DNA of 64,000 bases. Origin: Spirochaetaceae bacterium. GTDB taxonomy: Bacteria > Spirochaetota > Spirochaetia > Treponematales > Rectinemataceae. The notes under the pieces were generated by a model. That model ran no database searches and had not been told where the DNA came from. It worked only from the letters and a program-made list of their open reading frames with translations. The DNA is taken from NCBI GenBank assembly GCA_025358255.1, contig JANYKC010000004.1, positions 62,001 to 126,000 on the forward strand, in the 5' to 3' direction. Numbering within the stretch: the stretch's first letter is position 1; each line of letters begins with the position of its first letter. Positions 44,854 to 53,554 of the stretch are shown in pieces. Both the position numbers and the translations under genes were made by a program.

Positions 44854-45830
44854 CGGTTCCCTGCCTTTCGCTCGAGGACATCGAGGCTCATGTTCTTCCG
44901 GACAAGGGTCGCCGCGAAGACGACCGATAGCACGAGGAGGAAGATCGCCATCGCGCTGGCCATGCCGACCTTCATATAGGTGAAGGCCTGCTTGTTGGTG
45001 TAGAGGGAGAAGAGGAGGGTCGCCGAGCCGGGTCCGCCTTCGGTCATGGTGAAGACCTCGCTGAAGATGCGCAGGGCGTCAATGAGCCGCAAGAGGAGGG
45101 CAGTCATGATGGTCGGCGTCAGGAGGGGGGTGATGACGATGCGGATGCGTTTCCAGTAGCCCGCGCCGTCGATCTCGGCCGCCTCGAGGAGCTCGTTGGG
45201 TATGCTGGTCAGGCCCGCGTAGAGGAGCATGAACATGAAGGGCCACATCCGCCAGATGTCCTGCATGAGGACGGCCGCATAAGCCCAGCCGGGGTTGCCT
45301 AGCCAGGAGGTCTCGGGGATCCCCAGCGAGACAAGGACCTGGCTCAAGGGGCCGTAGCGCGGTTGGAGCATGAAGCGCCAGGTGATGCCGGACAGCACGG
45401 GGAGGAAGAACACGGGCAGGAGGAGGAGGGTCCGCACGACCCGGGCGCCGAAAAACTCGCGGTTGAGGAGGAGGGCCGCCCCGAAGCCGAGGAGGAGCTC
45501 CACCGGCAAGGCGACGAAGACAAAGCCAAGCTGGAGCTTGAGCGAGTTCCAGAACTCCGCGTCTGTGAAAAGGGCCCCGTAGTTGCCCAGTCCCACGAAT
45601 ACCCGAGGCCCCATGCCCTCCGAAAGCGGCCAATTGAAGGTCGAGACATAGAGGGAAAAGCCTATGGGAAACAGGAGGACGGCAAAGACGACGACGAGGG
45701 CCGGGATGAGGAAAAGAAGGGGCGCCCCCTCCCTCCCCTTCCCGCTTTTGCGGGTCAGGGAAGGGTGGGCGCCCCCGTCGGCTCTCGCTTCGACGCCCTG
45801 CTTAATAGGCGGCTTTCGCGATGATGTCAT
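44850..45830 (-). CDS. ABC permease (MalF type) for sulfoquinovose glycosides
   Basis: 326 residues from ATG 45830, with AAGGAAACC upstream, overlapping the binding-protein gene by 29 bp. It has six membrane helices and the EAA loop EAAEIDGAGYWKRIRIVITP. The basic N-terminal leader of about 40 residues is longer than usual; an earlier ATG at 45860 is also possible. Confidence 0.87.
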   Translation of the reverse strand: MTSSRKPPIKQGVEARADGGAHPSLTRKSGKGREGAPLLFLIPALVVVFAVLLFPIGFSLYVSTFNWPLSEGMGPRVFVGLGNYGALFTDAEFWNSLKLQLGFVFVALPVELLLGFGAALLLNREFFGARVVRTLLLLPVFFLPVLSGITWRFMLQPRYGPLSQVLVSLGIPETSWLGNPGWAYAAVLMQDIWRMWPFMFMLLYAGLTSIPNELLEAAEIDGAGYWKRIRIVITPLLTPTIMTALLLRLIDALRIFSEVFTMTEGGPGSATLLFSLYTNKQAFTYMKVGMASAMAIFLLVLSVVFAATLVRKNMSLDVLERKAGNR

Positions 45831-47079
45831 TGGTTTCCTTGGTGATATTCCTGATCGCATCGACGGTCGGCATCTGGCCGGTGATGCCCATGATCCAGTA
45901 CTTCTTCACGACGTCCTGGATCTGGGGCATTTCCTTGAGCCTGGGCCTGGCGACGGCGTATTTCATACTGTCGGCGATGGCGGCGAGCCAAGGCATATTC
46001 TTGGCATAGGCGGGATCCTGGAGGACTTCGGTGCGCGCGGGGATTGCGTTGCCTTCGACGACCTTCTGGGAGATCGCCTTCGACGTCCACCAGTACACGA
46101 ACTCGGCCGCTCCGGCCTTGTTCTTCGCGGCGAGGGGAACGCCGACTGCCCAGGCGCCACGGATGGCTACGCGCTTGGCGGGCCCTCCGGGCGGGGCGGA
46201 GTAGGTGATCTTGCCGGAGACGAGGGACTTGTCCGGATTCTCATAGCTGGCGATGTAGGACGGCCAATGGAACTGGGTGAAGACACCCTTCGGATCCGCG
46301 CAGAAGGCGGCGATGCGCTCGTTGTGGGCCCAGGTCTCGGAGCCCTTGGGGGAGAGGGTCATGAGCTTCTTGTAGAACTCCATGCCCATCACGGCCTTGG
46401 CCTCGTCGAGGACGACCTTGGGCTTCCCGCCGACCCAGTTGATGAAGCTGGTGCCGAAGGACTCCCACATGTAGACCGCTTCCGCCACGACGCCGGCGGG
46501 TCCGCCGTTGAAGGGACCGAAGCCGCCGATGCCGATGCTCGTGAAGTAGGCTGCCTCCTCCTCGAGCTGCTTGAAGGTCGCGGGGACGGTGAGGTCATAG
46601 CCGTACTTGGCCTTGAACTCGGCCTTGTATTTCGGATTGTCCACCATGTCCTGCCTGGTGAACCAGACATAGATGTTGCCGTTGATCGGGAAGGCGATGA
46701 GCTTGCCGTCCCAGATTCCGACGTCCAGCATGGCCGGCGTGACGCTTTCCTTGGGGGTCTTCTTGAAGACCTTGCCGTCAGGGAGGCTGTCATAGGGGGA
46801 CATGAGGCTGGCGAAGACGGGGATGTTGCCCTCGTCCATCGGGACGACGTCATAGTCGCTGGACGTGGAGGTCACGCCAACCGCGGTCTTGGGAAGGACC
46901 TGGGGAGGAGCGACCATCTCGACCTCGACTTTGTAGCCGGTGGCCTTCTCGAAATCGGGGATGTTGCTCTGGATTATCTTCGTGAGCGGATCGTCCCATA
47001 GAAGCACCTTGATCGACTGTGCGCTCAGGGCACCGAAGGCGATGCACGAGAGCAGCGCAAGGACCGCAATCTTCTTCAT
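45802..47079 (-). CDS. ABC substrate-binding protein, probable SQ-glycoside binder
   Basis: 425 residues with a signal peptide (KKIAVLALLSCIAFGALSAQ). Family-1 sugar-binding protein (VLLWDDPLTKIIQSNIPDFE, then WWTSKAISQKVVEGNA near the C-terminus). First gene of the importer-sulfoquinovosidase unit, behind a promoter with the locus-specific operator. By position it corresponds to SmoF of Agrobacterium, which binds sulfoquinovosyl glycerol; ligand residues were not checked. Confidence 0.85.
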   Translation of the reverse strand: MKKIAVLALLSCIAFGALSAQSIKVLLWDDPLTKIIQSNIPDFEKATGYKVEVEMVAPPQVLPKTAVGVTSTSSDYDVVPMDEGNIPVFASLMSPYDSLPDGKVFKKTPKESVTPAMLDVGIWDGKLIAFPINGNIYVWFTRQDMVDNPKYKAEFKAKYGYDLTVPATFKQLEEEAAYFTSIGIGGFGPFNGGPAGVVAEAVYMWESFGTSFINWVGGKPKVVLDEAKAVMGMEFYKKLMTLSPKGSETWAHNERIAAFCADPKGVFTQFHWPSYIASYENPDKSLVSGKITYSAPPGGPAKRVAIRGAWAVGVPLAAKNKAGAAEFVYWWTSKAISQKVVEGNAIPARTEVLQDPAYAKNMPWLAAIADSMKYAVARPRLKEMPQIQDVVKKYWIMGITGQMPTVDAIRNITKETNDIIAKAAY

Positions 47080-47098
47080 TCTAGACCTCCCTGGATAA

Positions 47099-47143
47099 TT
47101 ACTTTCTCAAAGAAAGTAAAGCATGGACCTTGGCTCCTGTCAA
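47099..47143 (-). promoter_or_regulatory. Promoter and palindromic operator of importer-SQase operon
   Basis: On the minus strand TTGACA (47138-47143), 17 bp, then TTTACT (47115-47120). A perfect palindrome with 9-bp arms TTACTTTCT/AGAAAGTAA and a 3-bp centre spans 47099-47119 and covers the -10. The same layout recurs at 56722-56767. Confidence 0.8.
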
Positions 47144-47283
47144 TAAAAAATGATTTTCAACAGGCCAAGAAAGACGAATCTTCACCTCCAAAAGCAATGG
47201 CAGATGCCTGACATGCCGCATTCCAGATACTCGCGCCCGCGTGGCGCGGCGTCAATGGCCGGGATCGCGGCACCCCTCCCCCG

Positions 47284-48006
47284 TCAGGACCCAGGCCCAG
47301 GCCTCACCTCGATGTTCTCCCCCCTGATCCCTGGCCAGGCCCCGCGCTCCACGAGGATGGCCCGCTCCGGATGGGCCAGGAGCCACTTGTTTTTCATGAA
47401 AAAAAGCCGGGCTTCGGGATCGCCGGGCGCGTCGCCCGAAGGCTTCGCCAAGGCGCGGGCCGCGGCGACCTCATCCTTGCCGAGGGCTTCGTTGGTGCCG
47501 CGGGGAAGCACGATGACGCTCTTGAAGCCGCCCGCAAGCGCGCGGCAGGGGGAAAAGTGCAGAACTTCGGGCCAGAGCTCGATCGCGCAGCCTTTGGGAA
47601 GGTAGTAGCATTCGGCCCTGCGCGAGTCATAGCTGTTGTCGATCCCGATATCCGCCTTCCTCCCCAATATGAGGACAAGGTCGGTGACCGCGACATCGAC
47701 CTCGGTGGACTTGTGGTACTCGAGGCCGTTGAGCTTCGAGTTCGGGCCGTTGCAATAGCCCACCTGGATGGGCATGCAGCCGAAAATGATGGATAGGCGG
47801 GATAGACTTCCGTCAGCTTCGAGCTCCGGCAGGGAAGCCACATAGCGGTTCGCGTCCTGGTCTATTCCCGTGACGCGATCGGCAAGCTCGACAAGGCCAT
47901 CGAACGCATGCGCGTCGAGGACGCGCCCGTAGGCGGCGAAGGCCGGATCCCCGGTCTCCTTGATGACAAGCCGGGGATTGGCGGCCCTCAATGCCTCAAG
48001 GCTCAT
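47284..48006 (-). CDS. DUF4867-like protein, unknown role in SQ locus
   Basis: 240 residues. The block YCNGPNSKLNGLEYHKSTEV followed by DVAVTDLVLILG matches what I recall of DUF4867 (cupin-like fold). Conserved His, Glu and Cys in LEYHKSTE and AECYYLPKGCAIELWPEVLH suggest a metal site. It is the last gene of the 56.7-47.3 kb operon, 61 bp after the anion transporter. It could be a sugar mutarotase, isomerase or sensor; nothing decides. Confidence 0.65.
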   Translation of the reverse strand: MSLEALRAANPRLVIKETGDPAFAAYGRVLDAHAFDGLVELADRVTGIDQDANRYVASLPELEADGSLSRLSIIFGCMPIQVGYCNGPNSKLNGLEYHKSTEVDVAVTDLVLILGRKADIGIDNSYDSRRAECYYLPKGCAIELWPEVLHFSPCRALAGGFKSVIVLPRGTNEALGKDEVAAARALAKPSGDAPGDPEARLFFMKNKWLLAHPERAILVERGAWPGIRGENIEVRPGPGS

Positions 48007-48067
48007 CGCGCTTCCTCCGCCCCGGGGCTGGGAAGCCGGGCCGAGGATGCCCGGATGCCCGGGTGCA

Positions 48068-49573
48068 TCAGAGGATTCCCCTGAGCGCGCCCACGCCCAT
48101 GAACACGACCGCGACCACGACGGAAGCGGCCACGGTCATGGCCAGGCCCGCCTTGGCCATGTCCTTGATGCTGAAATAGCCCGCGTTGAAAGGGATCACG
48201 TTCGTGGGCGTGGTCGTGACCAGGATGAAGGCAAGGCTCGAGGTGAGGCCGGCGGCGAGCGTTATGATGGTCACGTCCATGCCGAGGGCCTTGCCTAGGC
48301 CGATGATGAGGGGGATGAGGATTGTCGCGGTCACGGTGTTGGAAGAGAAGACCACCTTGAGGAGGCAGACCCCGAGGGTGACAAGGAATACCTGAGCGAA
48401 AAGGGATACGTCCCCGATGCGGCCGAGCATGGAGACGGCGAGCCACTCCGCCGCTCCGGTCTTGTAGAGGTAGGTGCCGAGGGAAAGGCCCGACACGATG
48501 AGGAGGATGCCTGCCCAGTCGACTTCGGACTCGATCTCCTTCCACTTGGCCTTCGACATGCCGGGCAGGAAGAAGAGGCAGGCGGCTATGAGCACCGGGA
48601 AGGATATCTCGATCGTCATGCCGATCGGCCCCTGGATGAGGGGAGTCAGGACCCACACCAGCACGGTGAGGACAAAAACAACGAGCGTTATGCGCTCTTC
48701 CCGGTTCATCGGGGGCATGTCCTTGAACTCGGCTTTCAGGGTCTCCCTCGTCACCTTGAGTTTCTTCATCTCGGGCTTGAAGAACAGCAACAGGATGCCC
48801 CAGGCGGGGAGGATGAGGAGGAGGGAGGTGGGCACCCCGTAGGCCATCCAGTCGAGGAAGGACAGGTTGATGCCCGCCATCGTGGAAAGGAACTGCAGGG
48901 CGATGGGATTCGACCCGCATCCGGCCGGCGTCGCGATCCCGCCGATGAGGGCGCCCCAGGCGACCGAGATCATGAGGGCCTTGCCGAAGTTCGACTTCAT
49001 CGGCTTGACCCCCTCCTCCTGGAGGATGGCGCGGGCAAGGGGCATCAGCATGGCCGCGACGGCCATGTCGGTGATCCACATCGAGAGGAGGGCCCCCGTC
49101 ACGAGGAAACCGAGGACGATGAGCCGGGTGTCGTTGCCCGTGACCGAAAGGATCACGGCGGAGATGCGCTTGCCCAAGCCTGACTTGGTGATGAAGGCGC
49201 CGAGGACCAGGACACCGATGAAGAACACGACGATGTCGTTGCCAAAACCCGTCGAGATTATCTCCTTGTACTTGCCGACCTTGAGCAGTGTAAGGAAGGC
49301 CAGGGAAAGGAAGCCCGTTATGTGGAAAGGCAAGGCCTCCGTGACCCACAGGACAAGGCAGAAGATAAGGATGCCGAGGGCGGCCATCGCGGGCTTCCCG
49401 GAGAATACCGAGGTCGCATAACTCGCTTTTCCCGTCGTGCCGTCAAGCGCGGCCGAGATGGTCGAGACGAGCGACTCAGGAGGCGCCAGGAGCGCCACCG
49501 CCCCGCCGACGGCGAGGGCGACGGCCAGGAAAACCAGGTTCCTTGCGGTGAGGGAGATCTTCTTTGCGCTCAT
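48068..49573 (-). CDS. DASS/SLC13-family anion transporter, candidate sulfoacetate exporter
   Basis: 501 residues with about twelve membrane segments. The two ion-binding hairpins read GCGSNPIAL and TTTPTNVIPF, in the positions of the SNT motifs of the divalent anion:Na+ symporter family. The start overlaps the stop of the CoA-ligase subunit (ATGA). The pathway would end in sulfoacetate, which must leave the cell. A carrier for small dianions fits, but import of a sulfonate cannot be excluded. Confidence 0.82.
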   Translation of the reverse strand: MSAKKISLTARNLVFLAVALAVGGAVALLAPPESLVSTISAALDGTTGKASYATSVFSGKPAMAALGILIFCLVLWVTEALPFHITGFLSLAFLTLLKVGKYKEIISTGFGNDIVVFFIGVLVLGAFITKSGLGKRISAVILSVTGNDTRLIVLGFLVTGALLSMWITDMAVAAMLMPLARAILQEEGVKPMKSNFGKALMISVAWGALIGGIATPAGCGSNPIALQFLSTMAGINLSFLDWMAYGVPTSLLLILPAWGILLLFFKPEMKKLKVTRETLKAEFKDMPPMNREERITLVVFVLTVLVWVLTPLIQGPIGMTIEISFPVLIAACLFFLPGMSKAKWKEIESEVDWAGILLIVSGLSLGTYLYKTGAAEWLAVSMLGRIGDVSLFAQVFLVTLGVCLLKVVFSSNTVTATILIPLIIGLGKALGMDVTIITLAAGLTSSLAFILVTTTPTNVIPFNAGYFSIKDMAKAGLAMTVAASVVVAVVFMGVGALRGIL

Positions 49574-50478
49574 GTGCGCTCCTTTTTGTGGTTTCTGCCT
49601 TCCAGGGCCTCGCGCAGGAGCTCTCCCACCTGGCTAGGCCTGGCGGCGACGAGGGCTCCCGCCGCGTGCAGCGCCGCGGTCTTGCCCTCCACGGTGCCCT
49701 TGCCGCCCGTGACGATGGCGCCGGCATGGCCCATGCGCTTCCCCTTGGGGGCATTTCGCCCGCCAAGGAAGGCCACCACCGGCTTGCGGAAGACGAGGTC
49801 GCGCATCGCTTCGGCGACCTCCTCCTCCATCGTGCCGCCCAGCTCCCCGATGATGACCACGGCGTCAGTGAGGTCGTCGGCCTGGAAGTCGGGGAGCATC
49901 TCGGCGAAACGGGTGCCGGGGACGGGGTCCCCTCCCACGCCGATGAGGCTCGAGACGCCGAAACCGGAGCGCACGACCATCGCGGTGACCTCGTTGGTGA
50001 GGGAACCCGAGCGGGTCATGACACCGATGCGGCCGGGCTTGTAGACGCGGTCGATCCAGAAGGGGAACATGCCCATCATGGCGCGGCCGGGACTGATGAC
50101 GCCAGAGGTGTTGCCGCCGATCACGCGGGCTCCGCAGGAGACGGCGGCGGCACGGATCTCGAGGGCCTCATGGAGGGGGATGCCGTCGGCGATGGTGACG
50201 ATCTTCTTGATCCCCGCGTCGAGGGCCTCGAACACCGCGTCCTTGGTGAAGCGGGGGGGCACGAAAAGCATGGCCGCGTCTGCGGGCCGCTCGGCCACGG
50301 CCCGGCGCACCGTGTGGAAGACCGGGACGCCTTCGACGAGCTGGCCTTCCTTTCCCGGCGTGACGCCCGCCACGACCGTCGTGCCCAGGTCGATCATGTG
50401 CTTGGTCCAGAAGGAGCCTTCGCCGCCGGTGATGCCCTGGACGAGGACGCGGTCCTGCCTGTCTATGAAGATGCTCAT
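49570..50478 (-). CDS. ADP-forming CoA ligase alpha subunit (sulfoacetate-CoA ligase candidate)
   Basis: 302 residues from ATG 50478, overlapping the beta-subunit stop (ATGA). VQGITGGEGSFWTKHM is the CoA-binding Rossmann motif of SucD-type proteins and RMGHAGAIVTGGKGT carries the phosphohistidine. With the beta subunit it would convert an acyl-CoA to the acid and make ATP. Both neighbours are SQ-pathway genes and no TCA genes are near, so sulfoacetyl-CoA is the expected substrate (SqwKL role). Confidence 0.85.
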   Translation of the reverse strand: MSIFIDRQDRVLVQGITGGEGSFWTKHMIDLGTTVVAGVTPGKEGQLVEGVPVFHTVRRAVAERPADAAMLFVPPRFTKDAVFEALDAGIKKIVTIADGIPLHEALEIRAAAVSCGARVIGGNTSGVISPGRAMMGMFPFWIDRVYKPGRIGVMTRSGSLTNEVTAMVVRSGFGVSSLIGVGGDPVPGTRFAEMLPDFQADDLTDAVVIIGELGGTMEEEVAEAMRDLVFRKPVVAFLGGRNAPKGKRMGHAGAIVTGGKGTVEGKTAALHAAGALVAARPSQVGELLREALEGRNHKKERT

Positions 50479-51626
50479 TCCACCGCTCCCTTGGCCGCGC
50501 CTGCGACGCGGGCCGCGCCCGCGAGGGTGACGGCCTTCCTGACCGCTTCCTCGGTGTCGAACAGCGGCTCGAGGCCCGCGGCCCTGAGCATCTCCACGGC
50601 CTTCTCCTCGCCCGTGCCGCGGATGCAGGCGACGATGGGACAGCTTGGCTTCAGCTTCAGGATGGCCTCGGTGATGCCCTCGGCCATGATGTCGGCCCGC
50701 GCTATCGTCCCGAAAGTCACAATTAGAATTACCTTCGGCTTGTTCTTGAGGCAGAGCTCCATGGCGCGGACGGCCTTCTTGTAGTTGGGCCCGCCGAACT
50801 CGAGGTAGTTCGCGACCGAGCCGCCCTCGTCCACGATGAGGTCGTAGACGACGGTGGTGAGGCCGGCCCCGGCGCACATGAGGGAGATGTCGCCGTCGAA
50901 CTGGAGGTAGGGGATGCCCTCCGCGGCGGCCTCGAAGGCGGCGTCGGAATCGTAGTAGTCGCGGCCGGGCTCCCTTCCGGCCTGGCGGAAGAGGGCGTTG
51001 TCGTCGATGGAGAGCTTCCCGTCTCCGGCGACCACGCCGCCCGACTTCGTGATGAAGAGGGGGTTGATCTCGGCGAGCTCGGCGTCGTTGGCGCGGAAGA
51101 CGCGCCAGAGGGCCTCGAGGAGGGAGGCGACCTTCTTTGCGATGTCGCCCTCGAGGCCGAGGGCGTAGGCCACGTTGCGCGCGCGGTAGGGCAGGAGGCC
51201 TTCGGTGAGGCGCACGCGCTCGCGGAGGATCTTCCCGGGGGCCCTCGCGGCGAGCTCCTCGATCTCAACCCCGCCCTCGGCGCAGGCCAGGACGACGGCC
51301 TCGGCCGAAGCGGGATCGACCGTGATCGAGAGGTAGACCTCCCGGTCGATGGCTACCGCCTCCTCCACCAGGAGCTTCCGCACCTCGTGGGGCCCCGCGA
51401 AGAGGGAGGCCGCCACCTCGCGCGCCTCGCCTTCTGACTTCACGAGCTTAATGAGGCCCGCCTTGCCCCGCCCGCCCCGGAGGACCTGGGCCTTGAGGAC
51501 GCAGGGGAAGCCGATGGCGACCGCGGCCCGCGCCGCGCCCTCCGCGTCGGCCGCGAGGAGGGACCTTGGCACCGGGATGCCGGCCTTCGCGAAGACATCC
51601 TTGGCCTCGTGTTCGTGGAGTTTCAT
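50475..51626 (-). CDS. ADP-forming CoA ligase beta subunit (sulfoacetate-CoA ligase candidate)
   Basis: 383 residues. An ATP-grasp domain (KLHEHEAKDVFAKAGIPVPRS at the N-terminus, SucC-like) is followed by the ligase domain with EINPLF and GGPNYKKAVRAMELC. It lies 7 bp after the dehydrogenase gene. The pair would give substrate-level ATP from sulfoacetyl-CoA, the energy step that distinguishes the transketolase pathway. Confidence 0.85.
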   Translation of the reverse strand: MKLHEHEAKDVFAKAGIPVPRSLLAADAEGAARAAVAIGFPCVLKAQVLRGGRGKAGLIKLVKSEGEAREVAASLFAGPHEVRKLLVEEAVAIDREVYLSITVDPASAEAVVLACAEGGVEIEELAARAPGKILRERVRLTEGLLPYRARNVAYALGLEGDIAKKVASLLEALWRVFRANDAELAEINPLFITKSGGVVAGDGKLSIDDNALFRQAGREPGRDYYDSDAAFEAAAEGIPYLQFDGDISLMCAGAGLTTVVYDLIVDEGGSVANYLEFGGPNYKKAVRAMELCLKNKPKVILIVTFGTIARADIMAEGITEAILKLKPSCPIVACIRGTGEEKAVEMLRAAGLEPLFDTEEAVRKAVTLAGAARVAGAAKGAVE

Positions 51627-51633
51627 GCCGCCC

Positions 51634-53082
51634 TCACTTGCCGTACTTCGCCCAGAGGGCGCCGAAGGTCTCCTCGTCCGAGGGCCTGCTCATGGGCAGG
51701 GGGAGGCTGAGCCAGGTCACGTTGATGAAGTGCTTCCAGTGGATGTTCTCGCTCGTGATGTTGCCGCCCCAGGTGCCGCAGCCGAGGGTCACGGTCGAGG
51801 GCATGCCGTTGGCGAAGGTGCCCCCGTTGCCCGAGGCCATGCCCTGGCGGACCATGATGCGGCTCGACCTCATGGTCTCGCCCATCCTGCGGATGTAGGC
51901 GTCGTTCCAGCTGAAGAGCCCCGAGGAGTGCCCGGTGCCGCAGGCGTCGGTGATGAGGACGACAGCCTCGAGGCCCAGCTCGAAGCTCGGGCACTTCCAG
52001 AGGGCAAGGACCGGGGAGATCTTCTCCTGGGCCCACTTCTCCGGCGCGGCTCCGCCCTTCCGCGGTAGCTCTGCCTCGACCATGAGGATCTTCGTGCCGG
52101 CGGGGACGGCGATGCCCGCGCCTTCCGCGATGACGAGGGCCGTGCGCGCGATGACCTTGGGGTTGAGGGCCTCCTGGCCGTCCTTGCCCACGGGCCAGAT
52201 CCAGGAGCGTAGCCTCGCCTTCTCCTCCGCCGTGCAGAGGTAGGCGCCCTTTTCCTTCATCGCCGCCACGAAGGCGCCGTAGACGGCCTCGTGGGCCACG
52301 ACGGAATTCTCGCTCGAGCAGCTCGTCGCGTTGTCGAAGGCCTTCGAGACGGCTATCTTGGCGGCCGCGTCGGCCGGGTCGGCGTCCTCGGCCAGGAGCT
52401 GGACGGCGTTGCCGGGGCCGACGCCGTAGGCCGGCGTGCCCGAGGAATAGGCGGCCTTCACCATGGGGCCGCCGCCGGTGGCGACCACGAGGTCGACCTG
52501 GCGCATGAGCTCGCCCGTGCGGTCGATGGAGGGCTCCTCGATGCATTGGACCAGGTCCTCGGGGGCGCCGACCCGCTTCAGGGCGGCGCGCATGAAGTCG
52601 CAGGCCAGCTTCGAGGCGCCCTTGGCCTTGGGGTGGGGGGCGAAGATGACGGCGTTGCGGCCCTTGAGGATCGAAAGGCCGTTGGACGAAGGCGTGGCCG
52701 TGGGGTTGGTCACGGGCGCGAGGGCGCCGATGACACCGACGGGCTTGGCGAACTTCATGATGCCCCTGGCCTCGTCGCGCTCGATGAGGCCGACGGACCT
52801 GGCCGTCCTGATGTCGCGCAGGACCCCGAGGACCTTGTTCTTGTGCTTGGTGAGCTTGTCCTCGTAGACGCCCATGCCGGTCTCGTCGACGGCGGCGCGC
52901 GCCATGACGCGGATGTTCTCGTCGTTGTAGACGGCCCAGCCCACGGCGAGGCAGACCTCGTCGATCCTGGCCTGGTCCCAGGTTGCGGCGACGGCCTGGG
53001 CCGCGCGCGCCTTCTCGATCATCGCGGCGACAACGCGGTAGTCCTCGGTGTCGCGGGCTTCCACCGTCTTCCCGGCGCTCAT
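51634..53082 (-). CDS. sqwD: CoA-acylating sulfoacetaldehyde dehydrogenase
   Basis: 482 residues from ATG 53082, overlapping the isomerase stop (ATGA). It belongs to the acylating aldehyde dehydrogenase group (APVTNPTATPSSNGL, DLVVATGGGPMVKAAYSSG), with the catalytic Cys in NATSCSSENSVV. Relatives include acetaldehyde dehydrogenases and SauS, which makes sulfoacetyl-CoA. Position between the isomerase and the CoA ligase supports sulfoacetaldehyde as substrate. Propionaldehyde-type substrates are the alternative, but no microcompartment genes are present. Confidence 0.85.
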   Translation of the reverse strand: MSAGKTVEARDTEDYRVVAAMIEKARAAQAVAATWDQARIDEVCLAVGWAVYNDENIRVMARAAVDETGMGVYEDKLTKHKNKVLGVLRDIRTARSVGLIERDEARGIMKFAKPVGVIGALAPVTNPTATPSSNGLSILKGRNAVIFAPHPKAKGASKLACDFMRAALKRVGAPEDLVQCIEEPSIDRTGELMRQVDLVVATGGGPMVKAAYSSGTPAYGVGPGNAVQLLAEDADPADAAAKIAVSKAFDNATSCSSENSVVAHEAVYGAFVAAMKEKGAYLCTAEEKARLRSWIWPVGKDGQEALNPKVIARTALVIAEGAGIAVPAGTKILMVEAELPRKGGAAPEKWAQEKISPVLALWKCPSFELGLEAVVLITDACGTGHSSGLFSWNDAYIRRMGETMRSSRIMVRQGMASGNGGTFANGMPSTVTLGCGTWGGNITSENIHWKHFINVTWLSLPLPMSRPSDEETFGALWAKYGK

Positions 53083-53552
53083 TTGAAGTTCTCGCTCTCG
53101 ATGGCCTTCACCTGGCTGAGGGCGTTCGTCAGGAAGTCCTTCTTGAACTCCATCTTCTGGGTGAACTGCATCGCGAGCCAGCCGTCCACGATCTCCTTGC
53201 CCACGAAGGGCGCGGTGATCCAGCCGCCCATCGTGATCACGTTGGCGTCGTTGACGATCTTGGCGCGCTCGCCGGAGAAGATGTCGTCCACCACGCAGGC
53301 GTAGATGCCCTTGTGCTTGTTGGCCACGATGGCCATGCCCTGGCCCGTGCCGCATATGAGGATGCCTCGGTCGGCCTCGCCCCTCTGGATGGCCTTGCAG
53401 ACCAGGGGTGCCTGCGCGAAATAAGGCGAAGGCTTGTCAGCCGCGGGGATGCCGAGGTCAAGGACCTCGATGCCTTCCTTGGCCCGCAGGTGGGCGACGA
53501 TCTCTTCCTTGAGCGGGAAACCGGAAAGGTCGGAGGCAATTGCGATCTTCAT
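53079..53552 (-). CDS. sqwI: RpiB/LacA-type isomerase (sulfoerythrose isomerase candidate)
   Basis: 157 residues from ATG 53552, with AAAGGAAA upstream. IASDLSGFPLKEEI and ICGTGQGMAIVANKHKG are the RpiB family motifs, the latter with the catalytic Cys. RpiB normally interconverts ribose and ribulose 5-phosphates. Placed directly after the two transketolase halves, it fits the aldose-ketose isomerisation of 4-deoxy-4-sulfoerythrose to the erythrulose. Plain ribose-5-phosphate isomerase activity remains possible. Confidence 0.83.
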   Translation of the reverse strand: MKIAIASDLSGFPLKEEIVAHLRAKEGIEVLDLGIPAADKPSPYFAQAPLVCKAIQRGEADRGILICGTGQGMAIVANKHKGIYACVVDDIFSGERAKIVNDANVITMGGWITAPFVGKEIVDGWLAMQFTQKMEFKKDFLTNALSQVKAIESENFK

Positions 53553-53554
53553 AG

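Noticed and set aside
47150-47605. 151-codon plus-strand frame opposite the DUF4867-like gene
   Set aside because: Shadow of the conserved minus-strand gene, with no motif of its own.
51634-53552. Microcompartment (ethanolamine or propanediol) role for the acylating dehydrogenase
   Set aside because: No shell protein, cobalamin enzyme or encapsulation peptide is present; the neighbours are sulfosugar-pathway genes.
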